A stretch of DNA of 64,000 bases from JAFGBI01 sp964454025 (GTDB taxonomy: Bacteria > Myxococcota_A > Polyangia > Polyangiales > Polyangiaceae). The notes beneath the pieces are model-generated. The model was given only the letters and a program-made list of their open reading frames with translations. It was not told where the DNA came from and did not search any database. The stretch lies in NCBI GenBank assembly GCA_964454025.1, contig CAYVRP010000001.1:79209-143208 (forward strand). The letters run 5' to 3'. Position 1 is the stretch's first letter. The number at the start of each line of letters is the position of its first letter. The position numbers were made by a program, and so were the translations under genes. Shown here one piece after another: positions 15,444 to 24,122 of the stretch.

Positions 15444-17935
15444 CGCTCCCGATGACAGTCCGTCCTCTGATCCCCTGGCTCGTCGCGGCCTCCTCGATCC
15501 TCGTCCCCGCGTCGGCTCAGGCCCAAGCACCCGCGGCGCCCCGAGCGCCGGCTCGCCCGCCCGCCGCCGCGGCCGCCCCGGGAGAATCCGCGACGCCGCC
15601 GGCGGAGCAGCTGCCGGGCGCGAGCCCGCCGCCGCCGACGAGCATGGAGGCGATTCAGAAGGCGGTGGAGGCGCCGTATCGGCCCAAGCCGGCCGGATTC
15701 CAGGTCAAGTTCAACCTCCAGGACGCGGATCTCTCAGAGCTCGTCAATCACATCAGCGGCATGACGGGCAAGCGTTTCATCTACGGGCCGAAGGTGCGGC
15801 AGATCAAGGCCACGGTGGTTTCCCCCGAGCCGGTCAGCCTCGCCGAGGCCTACGAGGCGTTCCTGTCGATCCTGGAGCAGAACGGCATGACCGTGGTCCC
15901 CCACGGTCAGTTCCTCAAGATCGTGGACAGCGGCGGCGTCGTGACGAGGACGACCCCGCTCTACTCGCCGGGCTCGCTGGTCCCCGACACCGATCGATAC
16001 ATCACCCGGCTCTACCGCCTGAAGAACACCAGCGCCGAGGAGGTTTCCGCGCTCCTGATGAAGTTCAAGAGCGGGGAAGGCGATATCTCGATCTACTCAC
16101 CCGGGCAGCTCCTCATCATCACGGACACCGGCTCGCAGATCCAGCGCATGATCCGGATCATCGAGGAGATCGACGTCGGCGCGGCCGGCTCCAAGATGTG
16201 GATCGAGCCGGTTCATTACGGCAACGCCGAAGATCTCGCTACCCGAATCAACGAGCTCTTCGAGCTCGGCAAGGGCGGGGCCGCGGGTCAAGGCGGGCTC
16301 GCGAAGGTCGTCGCCGACGAGCAGACCAACTCGCTCATCGTCGTCGGCACCGAGGACTCGTACCTGAAGCTCCTCGAGCTGATGAAGCGGCTCGACACCG
16401 AGCCCGCCTCGGAGGGCAAGATGCACGTTCTGCCGCTGCAGAACGCGGTGGCGGAAGAACTCGCCAACACCCTCAACCAGATGCTCCAGGGCGCCAAGGG
16501 CAAGGACGGGCCCGCCGCCGGCATCTTCGAGGGGGAGATCCGGGTGACCCCCGACAAGGCGACGAACTCGCTGGTGGTGACCTCGTCCGGACGCGACTTC
16601 GCTCACCTTCGCCTCGTCATCGACGAGCTGGACATGCCGCGGCGTCAGGTCTTCATCGAGGCCGTGATCATGGACGTCTCGGTGGACCACTCGACGGAAC
16701 TCGGGCTCCAGTACCACGCGGGCGCCACCCCGGACCTCGGCGGCCCAGGCAGGTCACTCGTCTACGGTGGGTTGGATCCGCTCGGTTCGATCCTGCCGCC
16801 GGACGCCACCGCGCTGCAGGGGTTGGCCCTCGGGGTGCGGGGGCCCGAGCTCACCGGCTCGGACGAGCTGCTCGGCATCGGCTTCTCGGTGCCCGCGTTC
16901 GGTGTCGTCATCAACGCCCTGGCGCACACCGGCGACGCGAACGTCCTCGCCACGCCGCACATCCTGGCTACGGACAACGTGGCCGCGGAGATCAACGTCG
17001 GCGAGAACATCCCGCTCCAGGAGAACATCGGCGGCGGGTTCTCCAACCTGGCGAGCCTGGCCGGCGCGGCGGGTGGCCAGGGCACCAGCAACCTGGGCGC
17101 CTTGGCCTACGGTGGATACGGCTTCAACACTCCTCGGCAGGACGTCGGCACCAAGATCAAGGTCACTCCGCACATCAACGAGTCGAACCAGGTGCGCCTC
17201 GAGATCGAGGAGGAGATCAGCGAGCGCGGGGCGAGCTCCGGAGCCCTGGGCGCCGTCTCCATCACCCAGCGAAACGCGAGCACCACGCTGGTGGTCGACG
17301 ACCAGCAGACGGTGGTCATCGGCGGCCTCATGCGCGACGCGGTGGTCAAGAGCAAGGAGAAGATCCCGATCCTCGGGGACATCCCGGTGCTCGGGTTTCT
17401 CTTCCGCTCCTCACGGACGGAGAACAGGAAGACGAACCTGCTCCTCATCCTGACGCCGTACGTGATCCACGATCAGTCGGATCTCCGTCGCATCTTCGAG
17501 CGCAAGATGCAGGAGCGTCAGGAATTCCTTGACCGCTACTTCGTGTTCGCGCGTGACGCGTGGGAGCCGCCCCGGGACTACACCCGGGCCAACGGTCTGG
17601 TGGAGGACATCCGCCAGGCCTACGCGGCGATCGAGGAGCGGGAGCGCCTCGAAGCCGAGAGCGCGCCACGGGAGCGGCTGGAGCACACGGCGAGCGAGCC
17701 GATCGAGCTGCCCGTCACGGCGGTGCCGACGGGGGCGACGCGGCCCGCGCGCGGCGCGCCGGCCGCGACCCCACCGGCCGCCGCTCCGGCTCCCACGCCG
17801 GCGCCGGCGGCGCCGGCGGCACCCACCCGGCGCCGGTCGAGGCCTCGTTCGGAGGCGACGCCGCCGGGCCAGCTCGAGGCGCCGTTCGCGGCGCAGAAGA
17901 TGGCGCGCAGCGTCGACGTCGAGCGGGTGGAGTAG
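15440..17935 (+). CDS. gspD: Type II secretion system secretin GspD
   Basis: GspD forms the outer-membrane channel through which folded proteins leave. The 831-residue protein has a signal peptide (about 1-29), a Pro/Ala linker, an N0 domain (from FQVKFNLQDADLSELVNHISGMTGKRFIYGP), N1-N3 domains each with the GNAEDLATRINELF or LANTLNQMLQGA style repeats, and the C-terminal secretin domain (VFIEAVIMDVSVDHSTELGLQYH to VLGFLFRSSRTENRKTNLLLILTPYVI). The last 110 residues are a Pro/Ala/Thr-rich tail that is not part of the barrel and might bind a pilotin. No lipobox is present. GTG 15440 overlaps the gspC stop; ATG 15452 is an alternative that keeps the signal peptide. Confidence 0.96.
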   Translation: MTLPMTVRPLIPWLVAASSILVPASAQAQAPAAPRAPARPPAAAAAPGESATPPAEQLPGASPPPPTSMEAIQKAVEAPYRPKPAGFQVKFNLQDADLSELVNHISGMTGKRFIYGPKVRQIKATVVSPEPVSLAEAYEAFLSILEQNGMTVVPHGQFLKIVDSGGVVTRTTPLYSPGSLVPDTDRYITRLYRLKNTSAEEVSALLMKFKSGEGDISIYSPGQLLIITDTGSQIQRMIRIIEEIDVGAAGSKMWIEPVHYGNAEDLATRINELFELGKGGAAGQGGLAKVVADEQTNSLIVVGTEDSYLKLLELMKRLDTEPASEGKMHVLPLQNAVAEELANTLNQMLQGAKGKDGPAAGIFEGEIRVTPDKATNSLVVTSSGRDFAHLRLVIDELDMPRRQVFIEAVIMDVSVDHSTELGLQYHAGATPDLGGPGRSLVYGGLDPLGSILPPDATALQGLALGVRGPELTGSDELLGIGFSVPAFGVVINALAHTGDANVLATPHILATDNVAAEINVGENIPLQENIGGGFSNLASLAGAAGGQGTSNLGALAYGGYGFNTPRQDVGTKIKVTPHINESNQVRLEIEEEISERGASSGALGAVSITQRNASTTLVVDDQQTVVIGGLMRDAVVKSKEKIPILGDIPVLGFLFRSSRTENRKTNLLLILTPYVIHDQSDLRRIFERKMQERQEFLDRYFVFARDAWEPPRDYTRANGLVEDIRQAYAAIEERERLEAESAPRERLEHTASEPIELPVTAVPTGATRPARGAPAATPPAAAPAPTPAPAAPAAPTRRRSRPRSEATPPGQLEAPFAAQKMARSVDVERVE

Positions 17936-17940
17936 GCGCC

Positions 17941-19710
17941 GTGCAGCCCCAGCGCGCCCTCGGCAACATCCTCGCCCGGCACGGTCTTATCCCCCTCGAG
18001 GCGCTGGAGAACCTGTACGAACAGCAGATCGAGAAGCGGGTGTCCCTGGCGGACCTCGTCGTCCAGGGACGTCTGGCGTCCGAAGCCGACATCGGGCGGT
18101 CCCTGGCGGCGGAGTGCGGGTTGCCGTTCGTGGAGCGAATCGACGTCGAGAGCGTCCCCGTCGAGATCGGTGCGCGCCTGCCCATCGGGTTCTGTCGGTC
18201 TCGCCGCCTGGTGGTCGTCGGGGAGGACGAGAGCCGGGTCCTCGTCGTCTGTGCCGACCCGCTGGCGACGGACGGCCTCGACGACGTCCGCGCCGCCTTC
18301 GGCAAGCCCGTGCAGGCGAGCGTCGGGGCGCCGTCGATGGTGATCGACGCCATCAACCGCATCTACGAGCGACAGCAGACGGCGAGCGACCTCCGCTCGG
18401 ACGACGCCCTCGGCGAGGAGGAGACCGAAGACATCCTCGACTCGGACGAGGACGCCCCGATCATCCGTTGGGTCAACTCGCTGTTCGCCCAGGCCGTCAA
18501 GGAGCGCGCGAGCGACATCCACATCGAGCCCGAGGAGAAGGAGGTCCTCGTCCGGTACCGGGTCGACGGGGAGCTGTACGTGGCGCGGCGCGCGAGCCGG
18601 CAGTTCATGGCCTCTGTCGTGGCGCGGGTGAAGATCATGGCGGGGCTGAACATCGCCGAGAAGCGGCTGCCACAGGACGGACGCATCTCCCTGCGCATCG
18701 CTGGTCGTGCGATCGACGTGCGCGTCTCGACCATCCCCACCAGCCGCGATCACGAGCGGATCGTGATGCGGCTGCTGCACAAATCGAACGTGCTGCTGGA
18801 TCTCACGGAGCTCGGCTTCTCGCCGCGCGACTTCCACCTGATGAGCCGCCTCATCACGCGGCCGAACGGGATCGTGCTGGTGACGGGCCCTACGGGCAGC
18901 GGCAAGACGACGACGCTCTACGCGTGCCTGAACAAGATCAACCGGCCGAACATCAACATCCTGACCGCCGAGGACCCGGTGGAGTACGAGCTCGGCGGCA
19001 TCCACCAGGTTCCCGTGCAGCCCAAGATCGGGCTGACCTTCGCCAGCGCGCTGCGCGCGTTCTTGCGACAGGACCCGGACGTGATCATGGTCGGGGAGAC
19101 ACGCGACCGCGAGACGGCGGACATCGCGATGCGGGCGTCGATGACCGGGCACCTGGTGCTGAGCACCCTGCACACCAACGACGCCGCGAGCGCGTTCACG
19201 CGGTTGGTGGACATGGAAATCGAGCCGTTTCTGGTGCGGACCACGGTCATCGGGGTGCTGGCGCAGCGGCTGGTGCGGGTGCTTTGCCGGCACTGCAAGG
19301 AGCCATACGAGGCGAGCCGCGCGGAGCTCGCCGAGCTCGGCTGCGATCCGGAGCGGACGGAGTGGCGCGCCAGCCGCGTGCTGGGGCATGCGTACCGCGT
19401 GCCCGAGGTGGACTACATCCCCGTGGGCTGGAGCGGGGGCCCCCTGCCGATCTTCCACCGCGCCCGTGGCTGCGAGCGGTGCGAGGGAAAGGGCTTCACG
19501 GGGCGAATCGGCATCTACGAGCTCCTGATGGCCGACGACGTGGTGGGGCAGCTCGTGCTCAAGAACGCCGACGGTCAGAGCATCAAGCGCGCTGCGCAGC
19601 AACAGGGGATGGACACCCTGCGCGACGACGGGGCGCGCAAGGTGTTCGAGGGTATCACCACGGTCGAGGAGGTCGTGGCGGAGACGCACGAGGACGAGAT
19701 GGGAGCGTGA
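17941..19710 (+). CDS. gspE: Type II secretion system ATPase GspE
   Basis: GspE is the cytoplasmic hexameric ATPase that drives pseudopilus assembly. The 589-residue protein starts at GTG 17941, five bases after gspD. It has an MshEN-type N-terminal domain (about 1-140), an acidic linker, then the ATPase with Walker A GPTGSGKT (316-323), the aspartate box LTAEDPVE, Walker B VIMVGETRD (381-389), a histidine box STLHTNDA and a four-cysteine zinc module, C449, C452, C511, C514, which is a hallmark of GspE/PilB. All catalytic motifs are intact. Confidence 0.96.
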   Translation: MQPQRALGNILARHGLIPLEALENLYEQQIEKRVSLADLVVQGRLASEADIGRSLAAECGLPFVERIDVESVPVEIGARLPIGFCRSRRLVVVGEDESRVLVVCADPLATDGLDDVRAAFGKPVQASVGAPSMVIDAINRIYERQQTASDLRSDDALGEEETEDILDSDEDAPIIRWVNSLFAQAVKERASDIHIEPEEKEVLVRYRVDGELYVARRASRQFMASVVARVKIMAGLNIAEKRLPQDGRISLRIAGRAIDVRVSTIPTSRDHERIVMRLLHKSNVLLDLTELGFSPRDFHLMSRLITRPNGIVLVTGPTGSGKTTTLYACLNKINRPNINILTAEDPVEYELGGIHQVPVQPKIGLTFASALRAFLRQDPDVIMVGETRDRETADIAMRASMTGHLVLSTLHTNDAASAFTRLVDMEIEPFLVRTTVIGVLAQRLVRVLCRHCKEPYEASRAELAELGCDPERTEWRASRVLGHAYRVPEVDYIPVGWSGGPLPIFHRARGCERCEGKGFTGRIGIYELLMADDVVGQLVLKNADGQSIKRAAQQQGMDTLRDDGARKVFEGITTVEEVVAETHEDEMGA

Positions 19711-19713
19711 GGC

Positions 19714-20940
19714 GTGGCCGTCTTCTCCTATCGCGGAATCCAGATCGAGTCCGGCAAGCCGGTGAAGGGCTTCCGCGACGCCGACAACGCCAAGGCCCTA
19801 CGCGCGCTGCTTCGCCGCGAGGGGATCCTGCTGACGCTGGCCACGGAGGAGAGCGAGCAGCGGCGCCGGGAGGGTCGCCAGATCAACCTGCTGGCGTTCC
19901 TTCGCCGTCCTTCCGCCTCCGACGTGGCGGTCATGACCCGGCAGCTCGCCACGCTGGTGCGGGCGGGCGTGCCGCTGGTGGACTCGCTGGAGGCGCTCAC
20001 CGAGCAGGTGGAGAAGGAGACCCTGGTCCGGATCCTGACCAAGGTGCGGGAGACGGTGAACGAGGGGACCCCGTTCTCCAAGAGCCTGGCCCAGTACGGG
20101 CACGTCTTTCCACCACTCTACGTGAACATGGTCGCCGCCGGTGAGGCCTCGGGGACGCTGGAATCCGTGCTGGACCGGCTCGCGGATTTCATGGAGGGGC
20201 AGGCGCGCCTCAAGGGCAAGGTGATGGCCGCGCTCGCCTACCCGGCGCTGATGGCCGTCGTCATCGTGGTCCTGGTCGGCGTCCTGATGGTCGCGGTCGT
20301 GCCCAAGGTGACGAGCATCTTCGAAAACCTGGGGCAGGAGCTCCCGTGGTACACGACTCTGCTCATCGTGGTGTCGGACACCGTCGCGCGCTGGTGGTGG
20401 GCGATGCTGCTCGGCGGCGTGGGGGCATACCTCGCTTTTCGGCGGTGGGTGCGGACTCCGCGCGGACGTCTCGCCTGGGACGGCTTCACGCTCCGCGTGC
20501 CCATCTTCGGGCGCCTGGCCTTGCTCATCGCCGTGGCCCGATTCTCGCGGACGTTGGCGACGTTGCTGGGGAGCGGGGTGCAGCTGCTGGCCGCCATGGA
20601 AATCGGCAGGAACGTGCTCGGGAACGCGCGGTTGCAGGGGGTCATCGCGGAGGCGATCGGGTCGATTCGAGAAGGGGAGAGCATCGCGGAGCCGTTGAAG
20701 CGCAGCCGGGCGTTCCCACCGATGGTGACGCACATGATCGCGGTGGGTGAGCGCAGCGGTCAGCTCGAGGAGATGCTCGAGAACGTGAGCCGGGCGTACG
20801 AGGCCGACGTCGACACGCGGGTCATGGCGCTCACCAGCCTGCTGGAGCCGCTGATGGTCGTCGTTCTCGGGGGCGTCGTGGCGTTCATCGCGATGGCCAT
20901 CCTGATGCCGCTCATCCAGATGAATCAGATGGTGGAGTGA
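19714..20940 (+). CDS. gspF: Type II secretion system inner-membrane platform protein GspF
   Basis: GspF is the polytopic core of the inner-membrane platform that contacts GspE and GspL. The 408-residue protein shows two homologous halves, each with the GspF-type motif (FLRRPSASDVAVMTRQLATLVRAGVPLVDSLEAL and PIFGRLALLIAVARFSRTLATLLGSGVQLLAAMEI), and three membrane segments (about 172-193, 220-240 and 375-398). It begins at GTG 19714, three bases after the gspE stop, so the genes are coupled. Confidence 0.95.
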   Translation: MAVFSYRGIQIESGKPVKGFRDADNAKALRALLRREGILLTLATEESEQRRREGRQINLLAFLRRPSASDVAVMTRQLATLVRAGVPLVDSLEALTEQVEKETLVRILTKVRETVNEGTPFSKSLAQYGHVFPPLYVNMVAAGEASGTLESVLDRLADFMEGQARLKGKVMAALAYPALMAVVIVVLVGVLMVAVVPKVTSIFENLGQELPWYTTLLIVVSDTVARWWWAMLLGGVGAYLAFRRWVRTPRGRLAWDGFTLRVPIFGRLALLIAVARFSRTLATLLGSGVQLLAAMEIGRNVLGNARLQGVIAEAIGSIREGESIAEPLKRSRAFPPMVTHMIAVGERSGQLEEMLENVSRAYEADVDTRVMALTSLLEPLMVVVLGGVVAFIAMAILMPLIQMNQMVE

Positions 20941-20944
20941 CCGC

Positions 20945-21361
20945 GTGAGGGCTCGTCGTCGCGTCGCCGATCGCCGGATCTTCTTCCCCTGGGAGGGGCG
21001 GCGGGGTCCTGCGCGCTGGCTGCGGCAAGGGCCGCTCCGGGTGGTGCTCGGCCTGGTGACGCTGGGCGTCGCCTTTGGCGCGATCGGCGCGGCGGAGCGC
21101 CGGGAGGCCGGGGTGCGGCAGACGCGGGCACGCTTGCTCGCCGCGTATCGGGCGGTCGACACCTACCTCGCCGACCATGGGGGGGACTGCCCGCCGGATC
21201 TGAGCGCCGTGGCGCCCTACGCCCGCTTCGACGGGGTGTGGCGCGACGCCTGGGGGCGGCCGCTGCGGCTGACCTGTCCGAGCCGGCGGGAGGACGCGCG
21301 GTACGAGCTGATGAGCGACGGCCCGGACGGGCTGCCCGGGGGGATCGACCGCATCGAATGA
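20945..21361 (+). CDS. GspG-like protein lacking a prepilin cleavage motif
   Basis: A 138-residue protein between gspF and gspG. It has an arginine-rich N-terminus, one membrane segment (about 31-50) and a C-terminal region that parallels the major pseudopilin GspG: AVAPYARFDGVWRDAWGRPLRLTCPS...YELMSDGPDGLPGGIDRIE, including the DxWG and SDGPDG calcium-loop-like elements. The type IV prepilin leader (G followed by FTxxE) is absent, so it cannot be processed like the other pseudopilins. It may be a membrane-anchored assembly or capping factor. GTG 20945 is four bases past the gspF stop. It could be a diverged duplicate of gspG. Confidence 0.7.
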   Translation: MRARRRVADRRIFFPWEGRRGPARWLRQGPLRVVLGLVTLGVAFGAIGAAERREAGVRQTRARLLAAYRAVDTYLADHGGDCPPDLSAVAPYARFDGVWRDAWGRPLRLTCPSRREDARYELMSDGPDGLPGGIDRIE

Positions 21362-21410
21362 AGCCCGGGGAGGCGCGAATCCTACGTCAGGCAGCATGGG
21401 AGAACCGAAG

Positions 21411-21857
21411 ATGGAAAGAAGGATAGAGATAGGCCCAGGCCACGCGGTGCGGGCGGCGCGCGGCGCGCAGCGCGCGAGCGCACGCGGCGTGACGCTTTTC
21501 GAGGTGCTGATCGTCGTCGCCATTCTGGCCATGGTCGCCGGTGGCGTCGCCGTATTCGCGTTGCCGCAGTACGAGAAGGCCCGAGTCAGGACCGCCACTG
21601 CGGGCTGTCGCACCATCCGACAGGCGGTCAACACGTGGAAGATGGACCCCGAGAACTCCTCGTGCCCGACGGTGAGCCAGCTCATCGAGGAGAAGATCCT
21701 CGACAAGGGCACCAACACGAGCGACCCGTGGAACCAGCCGTTCACCATCCAGTGTACCGAGGACGACGTCATCGTGACGTCCACGGGGCCAGACAGGAAG
21801 AAGGGGACCGCCGACGACATCAGCGTGCCCAAGACCGGCGGCGCGGCGGAGGAGTGA
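21411..21857 (+). CDS. gspG: Type II secretion system major pseudopilin GspG
   Basis: GspG is the main subunit of the pseudopilus. The prepilin motif RG|VTLFEVLIVVAIL is present with the +5 glutamate, after an unusually long, positively charged leader of about 26 residues. The C-terminal half has DPWNQPFTIQCTEDDVIVTSTGPDRKKGTADDI, the calcium-binding loop typical of GspG. ATG 21411 is preferred because GGGAG lies 8 bases upstream (21398-21402); ATG 21396 would add five residues. Two cysteines (in AGCRTIRQ and SSCPTV, plus one in IQCTED) may form a disulfide. Confidence 0.92.
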   Translation: MERRIEIGPGHAVRAARGAQRASARGVTLFEVLIVVAILAMVAGGVAVFALPQYEKARVRTATAGCRTIRQAVNTWKMDPENSSCPTVSQLIEEKILDKGTNTSDPWNQPFTIQCTEDDVIVTSTGPDRKKGTADDISVPKTGGAAEE

Positions 21858-21869
21858 GCGCTGGAACCC

Positions 21870-22646
21870 GTGGATGGGACGATGACGCGCGCCCTGGGAA
21901 GGCGGGCACCTCGGGTGTCGGGGGTCAGCGCGGAGGCGCGGCCAGAGCCCCGGTCAGCGGGTCGTCGAGGCGTGACGCTCCTGGAGGTCATCATAGCGAT
22001 CGCGTTGATCGCGCTGTTGACGGGGACGTTGATGCTCGGGGTCGGGTTCAGACGAGCGAGCGAGCGGCGAAGCGCCGCCATGCTGGTGCTGGTGGGGCTC
22101 CGGATGGGGATGACTCGCGCGAACGCGACGGGATACCCCGTGCGGCTGGTGTTCGACCTCGGAGAGCGCCGAATCGGGCTCGAGGAGACGACGCAGCGAC
22201 GGCTGCTGCGGAGTCCGGAGGCCGAAGAGGAGGCGACGGGCGGCGGTAAGACGGTGAGCGAAGTGGAGCGGGCAGCGCGGGAGGAGGCGGAGCGGATACT
22301 GCAGGGTCCCCGGCCTCCGCCGCCCCGCTTCGCGCCCGTGAAGGAATTCGGCGGCGAGGACGGCGACGGCGGCTTCGGGCGCTCGCTGGGGGCGCACGCT
22401 CGGATCCGATCGGTGCAGACCGAGCACGATCCCGAGCCCATCACCGAGGGGCGTGCCTACCTCTACGTCTGGCCACGCGGGGGCACGGAGGAGGCGGCGA
22501 TCCAGATCACGGATGATGCGGACGACGAGGGGCTGACCGTGCGGATCTCCGCGCTCACCGGCAGGGGGCGCATCGAGCGCGGCCGCGTGTCGCTACCGGA
22601 GGGCCGCGGCGAGGAAGCCGACTGGTCCGAGCGCGAGGAGGAGTGA
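21870..22646 (+). CDS. gspH: Type II secretion system minor pseudopilin GspH
   Basis: The 258-residue product has a 33-residue basic leader ending in RRG, the prepilin motif VTLLEVIIAIALI with the +5 glutamate, and RMGMTRANATGYPVRLVFDLGERRIGLEE, the extracted beta-strand pattern of GspH/FimT proteins. A long charged insertion (about 110-160, Glu/Pro-rich) makes it larger than usual. GTG 21870 has GGAA five bases upstream; ATG 21882 is an alternative. Its stop codon overlaps the gspI start (TGATG). Assignment to GspH rests on order and motif. Confidence 0.82.
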   Translation: MDGTMTRALGRRAPRVSGVSAEARPEPRSAGRRGVTLLEVIIAIALIALLTGTLMLGVGFRRASERRSAAMLVLVGLRMGMTRANATGYPVRLVFDLGERRIGLEETTQRRLLRSPEAEEEATGGGKTVSEVERAAREEAERILQGPRPPPPRFAPVKEFGGEDGDGGFGRSLGAHARIRSVQTEHDPEPITEGRAYLYVWPRGGTEEAAIQITDDADDEGLTVRISALTGRGRIERGRVSLPEGRGEEADWSEREEE

Positions 22647-23404
22647 TGCGGGGCGCCCTGTTCCGCGGCTTCACGCTCCTCGAGGTGATGGTGGCCATCG
22701 CGATCCTGGGTCTATCGCTCTCGGTGATCCTGAGCTCCCAGGTGGGACTGTTCTCCGGCGTGCTGCGCACGCAGAACCTCACCCTGGCGACCGGACTCGC
22801 GCGCTGCCGCATGTCCGAGCTGGAGGTGGAGCTGCTGGAGAAGGGCTTTCAGCTGCTGGACGTGGTCGAGGAAGGCCCCTGCTGCGCCGACGAGGAGGAT
22901 CGGACGTTCGCCTGTGAGTGGCGCGTCGAGCGGGTCGAGCTGCCCGAGATGACCGACCTGGCCACCCTGGCCGGCGAGGGCGCCGGGGCGGAGGGCGCCA
23001 GCGACCCACTCTCGAAGCTGATGGAGCTGAAGGACAAGGGCAAGGAGGGGCTCTCGACGATGGGGGGGACCGGGGTGCCCGACCTCGGCGCGCTGGTGGG
23101 CGCCTTCGGCGACGATCCGACGGCCGGGATGCAAGGGATCGCGACCTCGCTCATGGGGCTCGTCTACCCGAACCTCAAGCCGATGCTCGAGGCCAGCATT
23201 CGACGGGTGACGGTCACGGTCCGCTGGCAGGAGGGCGTTCGGGACCGTAGCCTCGTGCTGAGCCAGTTCGTCACCCGGCCGGAGGAGGGCCTCGACCCGC
23301 TTGCGGAGGCCGAGCTCGACGCCTTCAACGCCGGGGCCGCTGACGCCACTACGCCGGCGCCGCCCGCGAGGGGCACGCCCGCGACGAAGGGTGGCAAGCC
23401 GTGA
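22646..23404 (+). CDS. gspI: Type II secretion system minor pseudopilin GspI
   Basis: The 252-residue protein begins at ATG 22646 behind a strong GAGGAGGAG ribosome site, in a TGATG overlap with gspH. The leader is very short (GALFRG), followed by FTLLEVMVAIAILGLSLSVILSS with the +5 glutamate. The C-terminal part ends with a GspI-like strand VTVTVRWQEG. A central insertion (about 100-165, Asp/Gly/Leu-rich) and a Pro/Ala tail make it about twice the usual length. GspI, J and K form the tip complex of the pseudopilus. Confidence 0.83.
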   Translation: MRGALFRGFTLLEVMVAIAILGLSLSVILSSQVGLFSGVLRTQNLTLATGLARCRMSELEVELLEKGFQLLDVVEEGPCCADEEDRTFACEWRVERVELPEMTDLATLAGEGAGAEGASDPLSKLMELKDKGKEGLSTMGGTGVPDLGALVGAFGDDPTAGMQGIATSLMGLVYPNLKPMLEASIRRVTVTVRWQEGVRDRSLVLSQFVTRPEEGLDPLAEAELDAFNAGAADATTPAPPARGTPATKGGKP

Positions 23405-24117
23405 ACGCGCGCCCAGGATCTCGACGGGCCCGCGGCCTCGCGCTGGTGGAGGTGGTGATCGCGATCGCCGTGCTCACCTTCGTGACGATGATCATCTACG
23501 GGGCGTTCGCGGGGATGAAGGCGAGCCGGGAGGGGGTGCAGCGGCTCAACGACCGCTTCCGAGAGGGGCGGCTGGCGTTGGCTCGATTGACGCGTGATGT
23601 GCAGAGCGCCTACCTCTCGGGGCACGCGCCCATCGATCCATCACTCAAGGTGATCGAGACGGCCTTCATCGGGCAGAAGGGGACGCCCGTCGACCGGTTG
23701 GACTTCAACACCTTCACGAACCTCCGCCTCGTTCGGGACGCGCGCGAGTCGGACCAGGCCGAGGTTTCCTACTTCGGGTCGCCCGACCCGGAGCGCTCTG
23801 GAGTGACGGATCTCGCGCGGCGCATCTCGACTCGGCTCGACCTGGAGCCAGACCGGGGCGGCCGGGTGCAGGTGCTGGCGACCGACGTGGACCTGTTCGA
23901 CGTCGAGTATCTCGATCCGATGACCGGACAGTGGGTGGAGACCTGGGACAGTCGCCAGGCGGTGGAGCAGACCGACCGGGTCCCGCTCCAGCTGCGGGTG
24001 ATCCTCGTCCTGAACGGAGGCCGGCGAGCGAGCGCCGGGCGCGCCCGCGGGACGATTCGGCTGGTGACGAAGATCCCTCTTGCCATCATCCGCCCGCTCA
24101 CCTTCGCCACGCAGTGA
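23401..24117 (+). CDS. gspJ: Type II secretion system minor pseudopilin GspJ
   Basis: GTG 23401 overlaps the gspI stop codon. The 238-residue protein has leader NARPGSRRARG then LALVEVVIAIAVLTFVTMIIYGAF, with glutamate at +5 although the first residue is leucine, not phenylalanine. The region RFREGRLALARLTRDVQSAYLS is the GspJ/PulJ signature (MxxDLxxa), and the C-terminus contains the beta strands of the family (VPLQLRVILVLNGG). It should be part of the pseudopilus tip. Confidence 0.88.
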   Translation: MNARPGSRRARGLALVEVVIAIAVLTFVTMIIYGAFAGMKASREGVQRLNDRFREGRLALARLTRDVQSAYLSGHAPIDPSLKVIETAFIGQKGTPVDRLDFNTFTNLRLVRDARESDQAEVSYFGSPDPERSGVTDLARRISTRLDLEPDRGGRVQVLATDVDLFDVEYLDPMTGQWVETWDSRQAVEQTDRVPLQLRVILVLNGGRRASAGRARGTIRLVTKIPLAIIRPLTFATQ

Positions 24118-24122
24118 CCGCC

